From Ruminococcus sp. (lineage in GTDB: Bacteria > Bacillota > Clostridia > Oscillospirales > Ruminococcaceae): a DNA stretch of 64,000 nucleotides. Where the stretch lies: contig JAUNJM010000002.1 in assembly GCA_030533265.1 (NCBI GenBank), positions 1 to 64,000 on the forward strand, in the 5' to 3' direction. Positions 1 through 7,093 of this stretch are shown here, one piece after another; within the stretch, counting starts at the first letter, position 1, and the number at the start of each line of letters is the position of its first letter. Position numbers and translations under genes: made by a program. Under the pieces are notes generated by a model. The model was not told where the DNA came from, ran no database searches, and worked only from the letters and a program-made list of their open reading frames with translations.

Positions 1-62
1 AACTACCGGCGAAGTTTTCTAAAACTTTTGTAACGCATCATTGACAAACCAACAACAGCACA

Positions 63-92
63 AAAAAGCAACGACATCAAATCGTTGCTTTT
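63..92 (-). terminator. Rho-independent terminator of the CAP-protein gene
   Basis: Inverted repeat AGCAACGA (67-74) / TCGTTGCT (82-89) flanked by A and T runs, just past the stop codon of the minus-strand gene ending at 97. Bases 1-62 hold nothing recognisable. Confidence 0.8.
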
Positions 93-96
93 AATA

Positions 97-1662
97 TCAG
101 TGTTCAACTACAGTGGAATATGTTTTTTCTCCCAATTTAAAATACGCTGTAACTCCATTGAGATATTCCTCAGGCATTTCGAGATTATTTCCTATAACAA
201 ATACTTTTCCCGAACCTGCTGCAGTAGTTTTTCCATCTTCAATAACACTCTTGTAAGCCTTTGAAATATCAAACGTCTTGGTATTACCAAACTGAGGAAC
301 ATTATAATACAGTTGTAATTTGTCAACATTTAAAACATCAGACTCATTTGCAGTGAGCAGAAATCTCAGACCATAAATGCCGTTACCCTTGTCAACAAGC
401 TGATACTGTACATCATCAGGTCTTGGAAGCACGTTTACAACAAAGTTATATTTCGTACCATCATTTGATTTGGTAGCAAACATTTTAGTTGCACCAGCCT
501 TCAAACCCTTTACCTCTACATAACTAGGCGTAAATTTTATATCAAGACAACCTGTAACCATATATGACCATTTATACATATTCGCATCTATCGGATTTAC
601 CGTTGAAATACATAATGTATCACCTTCATAGAGGCTATACTCCTCTTTGAATCCGTGATTTTCGAACATATTGAACATCTGGACATTGTAAGTTATAGTT
701 TTTTCAAAACCATATTTTTTGATTCCCGTAATAGTCACCGTTATCTTATCGTCCTCAGGGAATTTTTCACCAACAGAGAAAATGATACATTTTTTCATAC
801 CATAGTTCTGATTGTCAACATTCAGATAAACTCCACTCATATCCTGACAGGTCGAGTCTATATCCCAGCTTTTTCCGAGCTTACTTGAAGTAACCTTTAC
901 TTTTACATTTGCAAGAGATGGTTCATCATAAGCATTTCCCAATGTACATGAAAAAGCATACGTCTTTGCAAAAACCGAGTCATAAATCTCATAAGGCATA
1001 TTTTTTGCAGGCCAACAGATATAATCACCGGTAAAATTCTGTGTGCGGGAAAAGTCATGAGCATACATACCTGAATACTTTGTAACATTTCCGAATCCTG
1101 TATAGAGCATTTTAGGATTAAGTATCCAACGTCTGTGACCGACAACCTCAATATTGCGAGTGTCCGAATCGTCCATATACCCGAAAATCGTTCCGGGAAT
1201 ATTCTCATATCCCATTGCAATATTTGAATGACTTGTTCCGCTATATCCCAGATTGTAAAGATCGGTTGACATACCTGCAGGCTGTGTCGGAGTATGCGAA
1301 AGTAGATCGTTTACTGCATTCACAAGACTTCCTGCCTGACACATTTCAATAAATTCGTCTTTTATCTGCAAATCAGCAGGCAATCCTGCAACAAATCTGC
1401 AAAAGTTTACAGCATTAAGTGCTTCAGTCTGTTCATCATAAGCAATTTCGCCCTTTTCATACGGTGATGTAAGTGAATATTCTTCAGTATATACACTTCC
1501 ACCGCTTGTTGTAAAAGGATACTGATTAAAACGATCAATTATTTCCTGCTGTGTCGGATTATTAAGGTCATAAGCCGAAGTCGTCAAAGCTCCTGCAACT
1601 GCAACCACTGCCATTGCAAACGAAATTGTAATTGTTTTTTTAATAGCACAACTGAATTTCAT
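97..1662 (-). CDS. Secreted CAP-domain protein with a C-terminal Ig-like region
   Basis: 521 residues. The start is the ATG at 1662, preceded by GGAGG; an in-frame extension upstream has no ribosome site and a cysteine-rich leader. Residues 1 to about 30 form a Sec signal peptide (lysines, hydrophobic stretch, TSA cleavage site). A CAP/SCP-like fold spans about residues 80-215, with the signatures LLSH near 122 and GHRRWIL at 175-181. The later part contains a GLKAGATK-type Ig-like (Big2-like) repeat near residue 410. The protein should be exported and lie outside the membrane. The biochemical activity of bacterial CAP proteins is mostly unknown. It follows secDF in the same direction, but a terminator lies between them, so co-transcription is doubtful. 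Confidence 0.75.
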   Translation of the reverse strand: MKFSCAIKKTITISFAMAVVAVAGALTTSAYDLNNPTQQEIIDRFNQYPFTTSGGSVYTEEYSLTSPYEKGEIAYDEQTEALNAVNFCRFVAGLPADLQIKDEFIEMCQAGSLVNAVNDLLSHTPTQPAGMSTDLYNLGYSGTSHSNIAMGYENIPGTIFGYMDDSDTRNIEVVGHRRWILNPKMLYTGFGNVTKYSGMYAHDFSRTQNFTGDYICWPAKNMPYEIYDSVFAKTYAFSCTLGNAYDEPSLANVKVKVTSSKLGKSWDIDSTCQDMSGVYLNVDNQNYGMKKCIIFSVGEKFPEDDKITVTITGIKKYGFEKTITYNVQMFNMFENHGFKEEYSLYEGDTLCISTVNPIDANMYKWSYMVTGCLDIKFTPSYVEVKGLKAGATKMFATKSNDGTKYNFVVNVLPRPDDVQYQLVDKGNGIYGLRFLLTANESDVLNVDKLQLYYNVPQFGNTKTFDISKAYKSVIEDGKTTAAGSGKVFVIGNNLEMPEEYLNGVTAYFKLGEKTYSTVVEH

Positions 1663-1685
1663 AGCTGATCCTCCATTTAGTATAT

Positions 1686-1742
1686 AAAAAGTCCGGAGTT
1701 GATTCAGCAAGCATATTCTCTTACAGAAACAACAACCGGACA
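1686..1742 (-). terminator. Terminator between secDF and the CAP gene
   Basis: Read on the minus strand, GTCCGG pairs with CCGGAC (1736-1741 and 1691-1696), extended by GTTG/CAAC with a bulge, then TTTTT. The loop is long, so strength is uncertain. It sits directly after the secDF stop. Confidence 0.6.
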
Positions 1743-1755
1743 TTTTATTTAAAAA

Positions 1756-4077
1756 TTATCTGTGCTTACGAACAGCTTTTTTCTTAGCATTATGATTCTG
1801 CCACATAACCCAGAGTGTAGGAGCAATACAGTTTGAAGAATACACACCTGCGATCATACCAATAATCAATGGTAATGCAAAACTGATGATTGATGTGATT
1901 CCAAAAATTGAACATACGATACAAACTGTTGTCATTGCAAGAACTGTTGTAACAGTTGTATGGATTGAACGACCTACTGTCTGAGTGATAGACATATTTA
2001 CAAGCTCAGTAAGCTCCATTCTGTTGCCATAGAGGCGACGGTTTTCTCTGATACGGTCATAAATAATGATAGTTGCATTAATGGAATAACCGAGAATTGT
2101 AAGCAATACTGCCATGAAGTTTGCATTTATATCGAATCTTAAAATGATGAAGCAACCGTATACCATGCACATATCATGTAAAAGTGCTACTACTGAGAAG
2201 CAGCCTGCTGAAAGACCACCGATCTTTTTGAATCTGAAGCCGATATAAATTACAGTAATAACAGCTGCAAATGCACAAGCTACAAGACACTTTAAGAAGA
2301 AGTCGATACCGTTTGAAGCAGCAACGTCACTTGATTCAAGAAGTTCGAGATTGTTATCTGGAAATTTTTCTTCAAGATCATCCTTGAGTGTGTTCTGCTT
2401 CTGTTCACTGATACCCTTCTTGGAAGCAAACTGCAGCTTTATTGTTGTGTCATCACTTGCAAAGTTTGTACCTGTTGTAACGATTGCAGTTTCGTTAATA
2501 GAATCCTTAACAGTAGTTGCAACCTCTTTTGTATCAATATCGCCCTCATATGTGTATGTGATGATAGTACCACCTTTGAACTCAATAGCAACGTTTGGCT
2601 TGATTGTGAATGAAAGCACAATGAACAATGCAATAAGTCCACATGAGATTGAATAGAATACCTTTTTCTTTGAGTAAACCTTAAGAGTTTTTCTTTCCTT
2701 GGCAGTTTCCTTAGCACCATAGAATGAACGCTTCTTGAATGCCTTGAACTTTGAAAGGGATGAAAGCATAAGTCTTGAGCAGAAGATACCGAAAACAAAG
2801 TTAAGAATAATACCAACAAGCAATGTATAACCAAGTGAATAGATAGTACCCGCTGTTGAAGCACCGAATGCTGCAAACAATGGCTTAAGAAGTGTACCGA
2901 ACAAGCTGTCTGTTGGTCCGAAAGCACCCATGAGAATAATTGCTACGAATGCAACAGTGATGTTACTGTCGAACACTGATGACCATGCTCTCTTATAACC
3001 GATTTCGATAGCACCGTTAAGTGTCTTACCGTTGTTAAGCTCTTCCTTGATACGCTCTGCAGTGATAACGTTAGCGTCAACACCCATACCTATAGCAAGT
3101 ATGATACCTGCAATACCAGGAATTGTGAGCGTAAAGCTTTCGATATTTCCAAAGAATCCTGATACACAAGCGATAGTACCTGCAACCTGTCCGAACAGAG
3201 CAATAGCTGCAACGAATCCAGGAAGCTTGTAAACGATCATCATATAAAGTGCAATGATAAGGAAAGCGATTGCTCCTGCAATTACCATTGCATCTCTTGC
3301 GCCTGAACCAAGTGTAGCAGAAATGATGTTATTGCTTGTTGTTTCAAGCTTAAATGGAAGTGAACCTGCATTAATCTTATCAGCAAGAGCCTTTGCAGAA
3401 TCATAAGTAAAGTTGCCTGTAATCTGGCACTTGCCACCTGTGATAGGTTCATTTACGTTTGGTGCTGAAATGCACTTATCGTCCATCCAGATAGAAATCT
3501 GTCCATTTGTTGCTGAAAGCTCATTTGTTGCCTCAGCGAACTTCTGAGAACCGCTTGATTTGAGGTCAAGGCTTACAACATATTCAACCTGACCATTATC
3601 GTTATTTATCTGACGAGCTTCAGCTTTATCAACGTCAGTACCCTGAATAACGATCTCACCTGTTTCGTCGGCACCCTTTCTGAATGTGAGCAATGCTGTT
3701 TCACCAAGCTCTGCAACAGCAGCTTCAGGGTCGAAGTCAGCTTCTCCTGCCTGCCATGGGAATGAAACTATTACCTTATTTGTTGTATAGTCAACATAAA
3801 CCTCGCTGTCTGTGATATTAAGGCTTACCAGACGCTGTTCAATAGTTGCCTTTGCAGCATCCATTTCTGTTTCTGTTGCCTTGTATCCGTCAGCAGGTTC
3901 AAAAGTTGCATTAACACCACCCTGGATATCAATTCCCCAACGAATTTCGTCTACACCTTTAATATATGTTGTTTTTATATCTCCGAACTGGCTATATATT
4001 CCCTTATAAGTAAGTCCTGCAAACGCAAGGATACATAACAAAACGATAAAAAACACTGGTTTTTTTGTACGACGCAC
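1756..4077 (-). CDS. secDF: Protein translocase subunit SecDF (fused SecD-SecF)
   Basis: 773 residues, a natural fusion of the two proton-driven subunits that pull preproteins out of SecYEG. The start is GTG at 4077 with AGGAGG seven bases upstream. One N-terminal membrane helix is followed by the SecD periplasmic P1 region (GIDIQGG near residue 50), then six helices including GMGVDANVITAERIKEEL, the proton-path motif of SecD. The SecF half (from about residue 465) has its own first helix, a smaller outer domain, LLHDMCMVYG and GYSINATIIIYDRIREN. The Asp usual in SecF GYS-N-D-T is Ala here, which I believe also occurs in other clostridial proteins. Its own promoter lies at 4148-4176. Confidence 0.95.
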   Translation of the reverse strand: MRRTKKPVFFIVLLCILAFAGLTYKGIYSQFGDIKTTYIKGVDEIRWGIDIQGGVNATFEPADGYKATETEMDAAKATIEQRLVSLNITDSEVYVDYTTNKVIVSFPWQAGEADFDPEAAVAELGETALLTFRKGADETGEIVIQGTDVDKAEARQINNDNGQVEYVVSLDLKSSGSQKFAEATNELSATNGQISIWMDDKCISAPNVNEPITGGKCQITGNFTYDSAKALADKINAGSLPFKLETTSNNIISATLGSGARDAMVIAGAIAFLIIALYMMIVYKLPGFVAAIALFGQVAGTIACVSGFFGNIESFTLTIPGIAGIILAIGMGVDANVITAERIKEELNNGKTLNGAIEIGYKRAWSSVFDSNITVAFVAIILMGAFGPTDSLFGTLLKPLFAAFGASTAGTIYSLGYTLLVGIILNFVFGIFCSRLMLSSLSKFKAFKKRSFYGAKETAKERKTLKVYSKKKVFYSISCGLIALFIVLSFTIKPNVAIEFKGGTIITYTYEGDIDTKEVATTVKDSINETAIVTTGTNFASDDTTIKLQFASKKGISEQKQNTLKDDLEEKFPDNNLELLESSDVAASNGIDFFLKCLVACAFAAVITVIYIGFRFKKIGGLSAGCFSVVALLHDMCMVYGCFIILRFDINANFMAVLLTILGYSINATIIIYDRIRENRRLYGNRMELTELVNMSITQTVGRSIHTTVTTVLAMTTVCIVCSIFGITSIISFALPLIIGMIAGVYSSNCIAPTLWVMWQNHNAKKKAVRKHR

Positions 4078-4147
4078 AATTAATCCTCCTAAAACTTATT
4101 AGCAGATCACATTTGCATTACAATCTGCCAGAATATAATACTTAATT

Positions 4148-4176
4148 ATTATAGTGCTTTTCCCCATAAAAGTCAA
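4148..4176 (-). promoter_or_regulatory. Sigma-A-type promoter of secDF
   Basis: Minus strand TTGACT (4171-4176), 17-bp spacer, TATAAT (4148-4153), about 70 bases upstream of the GTG start. Confidence 0.75.
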
Positions 4177-4420
4177 GCATTATTTTCAAAAATCCCTATT
4201 TTATCTTATAAATTTCGTTAAGCATGTACAAAACATAGAACTTATCTTTACTTCCCCACAAATATGTCATTTTTTCTGAATAAATCAGCATACAGAATCA
4301 ATAACACTTAACAGCAGACATTTTATGAATTTTTTATATGTAAATTAATACAAAATACTTAATTTAAAGCTTCTCATAATTATAAAAATCACTGAATATT
4401 ATTCAACTTGCTCCAAAAGT
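4177..4420. other. AT-rich intergenic region between divergent secDF and hup
   Basis: The two divergent promoters (4148-4176 and 4421-4449) bound this stretch. I see no open frame with a ribosome site, no strong hairpin and no RNA gene in it. Confidence 0.6.
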
Positions 4421-4449
4421 TTGACAAATGCTCGAAAATACGCTATAAT
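4421..4449 (+). promoter_or_regulatory. Consensus sigma-A promoter of hup
   Basis: TTGACA (4421-4426), exactly 17 bp, TATAAT (4444-4449). A perfect consensus match fits the high expression expected of HU. The ribosome site GGAGG lies at 4470-4474. Confidence 0.9.
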
Positions 4450-4483
4450 ACAAGCACAATAAACAAATTGGAGGACTTGAATA

Positions 4484-4759
4484 ATGAAAAAATCAGAAAT
4501 CATTTCTGTAATCGCAGAAAAAACATCATCTACAAAAAAAGATGCTGAAAAATGTTTAAATGCTGTAATTGACACTATCACAGATGCTTTGAAAAAAGGT
4601 GAAAAGGTTTCTATCACAGGTTTCGGTACATTTGAAGTCCGTAACAGAGCTGCAAAGGATGCTATCAATCCTGCTACTAAGACACCAATTCACGTGCCTG
4701 CTAAAAAAGTTCCTGCTTTCAAGGCCGGAAAAGCTCTTAAAGAGGCTGTTGATAAATAA
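4484..4759 (+). CDS. hup: HU-family nucleoid DNA-binding protein
   Basis: 91 residues, full family length. It begins MKKSEIISVIAEKT, has the GFGTFEV signature in the middle, and ends in the usual basic helix (KAGKALKEAV). The DNA-intercalating proline of the beta arm is kept in the INPAT segment, although the canonical GRNP reads AINP. HU bends and compacts DNA as a homodimer. It is one of the few plus-strand genes here, has a consensus promoter, and is followed after 32 bases by the DUF6465 gene, with which it probably shares a transcript ending at the 5122-5155 terminator. Confidence 0.95.
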   Translation: MKKSEIISVIAEKTSSTKKDAEKCLNAVIDTITDALKKGEKVSITGFGTFEVRNRAAKDAINPATKTPIHVPAKKVPAFKAGKALKEAVDK

Positions 4760-4791
4760 TATATAGCATAAAAAAGGAGATAAACATTATT

Positions 4792-5106
4792 ATGGATACA
4801 ACAAAAAAAGCTGTTGCTGAAAAAGAAGTAAAAAAAGCAAAGAAAGCAACTGCAACTAAGAAAACCGATGCTAAAAAACCTGCTGCTAAAAAGACTGCTC
4901 CTAAGGCTGAGGCGAAGAAGGAAACTGTTGTTTTGCAGTTTGCTGGCAAGGAATTTGCTATGGATGCTGTAGTTGAAGCTGCAAAGGCTGACTTCAAGGC
5001 TAACAACAAGGGTTGTGTAAGATCTATTAACGTTTATGTAAAACCTGAAGAAGATGCTGCTTACTATGTTGTTAACGGCAAGGTTACAGGTAAGGTTGAA
5101 CTTTAA
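4792..5106 (+). CDS. DUF6465 protein with a lysine/alanine-rich N-terminal tail
   Basis: 104 residues. The first 45 or so are almost entirely Lys, Ala, Thr and Pro (KKAKKATATKK, AAKKTAPKA), like the tails of histone H1-type bacterial proteins. The remainder is a small folded domain with FAGKEFAMDAVVEAAK and VYVKPEEDAAYYVVNGK, which I recognise as the DUF6465 family of Clostridia. The function is unknown. Being just behind hup and sharing its promoter and terminator, and having a DNA-binding-like tail, it may work on the nucleoid; this is inference. The ribosome site AAAGGAG lies 12 bases before the ATG. Confidence 0.8.
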   Translation: MDTTKKAVAEKEVKKAKKATATKKTDAKKPAAKKTAPKAEAKKETVVLQFAGKEFAMDAVVEAAKADFKANNKGCVRSINVYVKPEEDAAYYVVNGKVTGKVEL

Positions 5107-5121
5107 TTATGAGTTTACACC

Positions 5122-5155
5122 AAAAAAGGTATCACATCTGTGATACCTTTTTTAT
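5122..5155 (+). terminator. Terminator after hup-DUF6465
   Basis: GGTATCAC (5128-5135) pairs with GTGATACC (5140-5147), flanked by A and T runs. It can work in both directions, between two convergent genes. Confidence 0.9.
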
Positions 5156-5164
5156 TTTGCTTTT

Positions 5165-6055
5165 TTATAGTGTTTTCTCTATGCTATGTCTGACTTTGTT
5201 CAGCTCATCAAGGAAAAGCAGTTGCGTCTGATTAAGCTTATGCTCTTTACGACATATAAGCAGATCACAGTAGGTTTTTTTCAGGTCTGAACAATTAAGC
5301 TGTACAAGCCCATAACGTTCAAGCTCCTGCTCAGGTAATGGACAACTCCACATATATGCGTCATCGGTAAGGCTTAGTATCGAGATTGCCGTTGCTTGAT
5401 TATTGACAATCACCAGCTTGCCGTCAGAGTTTTTTCTATCTGTTTCATCTGTAATTTCCATAAGATCACTCAGCATATCAGAAGTTACTGACTGTTGCAG
5501 TGCAAGAGGACATCTTTTGCTGACAAGCACCACACGGTCATAGCTCCACACCTCAGTTGAAACCAGCTTTTTCTCATCAAGAATAGAAGAATAGAATTTA
5601 TCAAACTGCTTGCTGTATCTGATGATACCAAGTTCATATTCACTATCGGCAACAAGATCTATCGTTTGTAAAGAATCTGATTCTATCAGATTTATATCAA
5701 CTGTTTTTTTCTTTTCAAGTCTTGTGAGAAACAGTGTAAAAGCATGGGAAATATAGCCTCCACCCGGTATCAGAATACGAAAATCCACTCTATCAACAGA
5801 GTCATTCTTGTAAAGTGCTTCTATCTTGTCCATTTCAGCAAGTATGTTCTGAGCGTGTTTCAAAAACTCCCTGCCCTTTTCAGTCGGCACAACTCCCTTT
5901 ACTGTACGCTTGAAAATCTCTACTCCAATCTCCTGCTCAATTTCCTTGATAGCCTTTGAAAGATTCGGTTGTCCCATATAAAGCTTTGACGCTGCTTTCG
6001 TGATAGATCCAAGCCGTTCCACCTCAAGCATATATTTCAGGTGCAAAATATTCAT
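5165..6055 (-). CDS. LysR-family transcriptional regulator
   Basis: 296 residues from the ATG at 6055, which has AGGAGG upstream; a longer in-frame reading starts without a ribosome site. The N-terminal winged helix-turn-helix reads MNILHLKYMLEVERLGSITK, with SKAIKEIEQEIGVEIFKR as the recognition-helix region. The rest is a periplasmic-binding-like effector domain. The ligand cannot be told from sequence. It is divergent from cwlD across a 183-bp gap, and LysR proteins often act on the divergent neighbour, but a sigma-E promoter for cwlD argues that the target may lie elsewhere. Confidence 0.9.
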   Translation of the reverse strand: MNILHLKYMLEVERLGSITKAASKLYMGQPNLSKAIKEIEQEIGVEIFKRTVKGVVPTEKGREFLKHAQNILAEMDKIEALYKNDSVDRVDFRILIPGGGYISHAFTLFLTRLEKKKTVDINLIESDSLQTIDLVADSEYELGIIRYSKQFDKFYSSILDEKKLVSTEVWSYDRVVLVSKRCPLALQQSVTSDMLSDLMEITDETDRKNSDGKLVIVNNQATAISILSLTDDAYMWSCPLPEQELERYGLVQLNCSDLKKTYCDLLICRKEHKLNQTQLLFLDELNKVRHSIEKTL

Positions 6056-6107
6056 ATCTCCACTCCTCCTGACAGATATTCCAATTATACAATACCAATC
6101 ATATATA

Positions 6108-6136
6108 ATTATACATACTTCGAAATCAAAAGTCAA
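6108..6136 (-). promoter_or_regulatory. Promoter of the LysR gene
   Basis: Minus strand TTGACT (6131-6136), 17 bp, TATAAT (6108-6113). A second TATAAT-like site lies slightly downstream. Confidence 0.65.
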
Positions 6137-6179
6137 CATCACAAAACAGTTTTCGTATAATTCACAAACCAAAATCATA

Positions 6180-6209
6180 TTATATACAAACCACTGTAGG
6201 ACATACACT
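6180..6209 (+). promoter_or_regulatory. Candidate sigma-E promoter of cwlD
   Basis: TTATATA (6180-6186), 15-bp spacer, CATACACT (6202-6209). The -10 fits the B. subtilis sigma-E consensus CATACAnT exactly; the -35 fits 5 of 7 positions of KMATATT. It ends 30 bases before the ATG. cwlD is sigma-E controlled in B. subtilis. Confidence 0.45.
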
Positions 6210-6238
6210 GGATATAACATGAGAGGAATGATTGTAAA

Positions 6239-6964
6239 ATGATCAAGAAAAAACTGCTTACGGCAATATGTTTCGGACTTATGTGCACCTTTGTTGGAGT
6301 TATGGGATACAACGCAGACAAGCGATTGGTGCTTGAAACCGCCTCAACAAACCTCTCCGACGCAACAAATAAGCCTGTTATCGTACTTGATGCAGGTCAT
6401 GGTGGCCCTGACGGAGGGTGTGTGAGTGTAAACAACATGCTTGAAAAGGACATAAATCTGAATATTCTGCTGTCACTGAGAGATATGCTTCATGTTATGG
6501 GCTTCGACGTTCACTGCACCCGTGAAACTGATATTTCCATTCACGATGAAGGCATTGTCGGTATCGGTAAGCAGAAAAAATCTGATATGGATAATCGTCT
6601 TGCACTTTTCAACAAGTTCCACAATGCTCTTGCTATTTCAATACACCAGAATCAGTTTACCGATGAAAAATACAGTGGTGCTCAGATGTTCTATTGTCCA
6701 AAAGTTGCAGGCAGTGAACAGCTTGCAATGGTTATGCAAAAGCAATTTGTTGCAAAGTTACAACCGGAAAATACCCGTGAAATCAAACCTGTCGGCAATG
6801 AGCTTTTTCTGCTTAACAACGCAAAATGCCCTGCCGTAATGATAGAATGTGGATTCCTGTCCAATCATGAGGAGGCTTCAAAGCTTGAATCAGAGGACTA
6901 TCAGAAACAAGTAGCTTTCACTATTTTCAGCGGAATAACAGAGTATCGCATAATGAATATATAA
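6239..6964 (+). CDS. cwlD: N-acetylmuramoyl-L-alanine amidase, CwlD type
   Basis: 241 residues. An N-terminal hydrophobic segment (about 5-23) is a signal or anchor. The Amidase_3 zinc fold follows: VLDAGHGGPDGG with zinc ligand His54, Glu69, His136 in SIHQNQF, and catalytic Glu203 in MIECGFLSN. The length and single-domain build match CwlD, which removes stem peptides so that muramic delta-lactam can form in spore cortex. A vegetative amidase is possible, but the candidate sigma-E promoter supports the spore role. GAGAGGA precedes the ATG by 11 bases. Confidence 0.8.
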   Translation: MIKKKLLTAICFGLMCTFVGVMGYNADKRLVLETASTNLSDATNKPVIVLDAGHGGPDGGCVSVNNMLEKDINLNILLSLRDMLHVMGFDVHCTRETDISIHDEGIVGIGKQKKSDMDNRLALFNKFHNALAISIHQNQFTDEKYSGAQMFYCPKVAGSEQLAMVMQKQFVAKLQPENTREIKPVGNELFLLNNAKCPAVMIECGFLSNHEEASKLESEDYQKQVAFTIFSGITEYRIMNI

Positions 6965-7007
6965 TGACTGTTGATTGATTCCTTTTCTGTATCCTTTAGC
7001 ACAAAAT

Positions 7008-7084
7008 AAAAAAGAGGCTATCCAGACTTTCAATGATAAATAAGTCCATGTATCATTGATTCAAGTTAAAATAGCCTCTTTTTT
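7008..7084. repeat. Nested-hairpin repeat, copy 1 (bidirectional terminator)
   Basis: Outer perfect 13-bp arms at 7008-7020 and 7072-7084 (AGAGGCTA / TAGCCTCT with A and T runs) enclose inner arms CAATGATA (7031-7038) and TATCATTG (7051-7058). It lies between convergent cwlD and the Clp ATPase gene. A related copy with the same architecture lies at 47506-47591. Confidence 0.75.
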
Positions 7085-7093
7085 TAATAATTC

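Noticed and set aside
97..1743. Longer start for the CAP protein at 1743
   Set aside because: The extra 27 residues lack a ribosome site and run back into the secDF terminator; the ATG at 1662 has GGAGG and begins a proper signal peptide.
6174..6209. Sigma-E promoter of cwlD using TCATATT as the -35
   Set aside because: TCATATT fits the -35 consensus fully but lies 20 bp from the -10, outside the normal 14-15; the nearer TTATATA was used instead.
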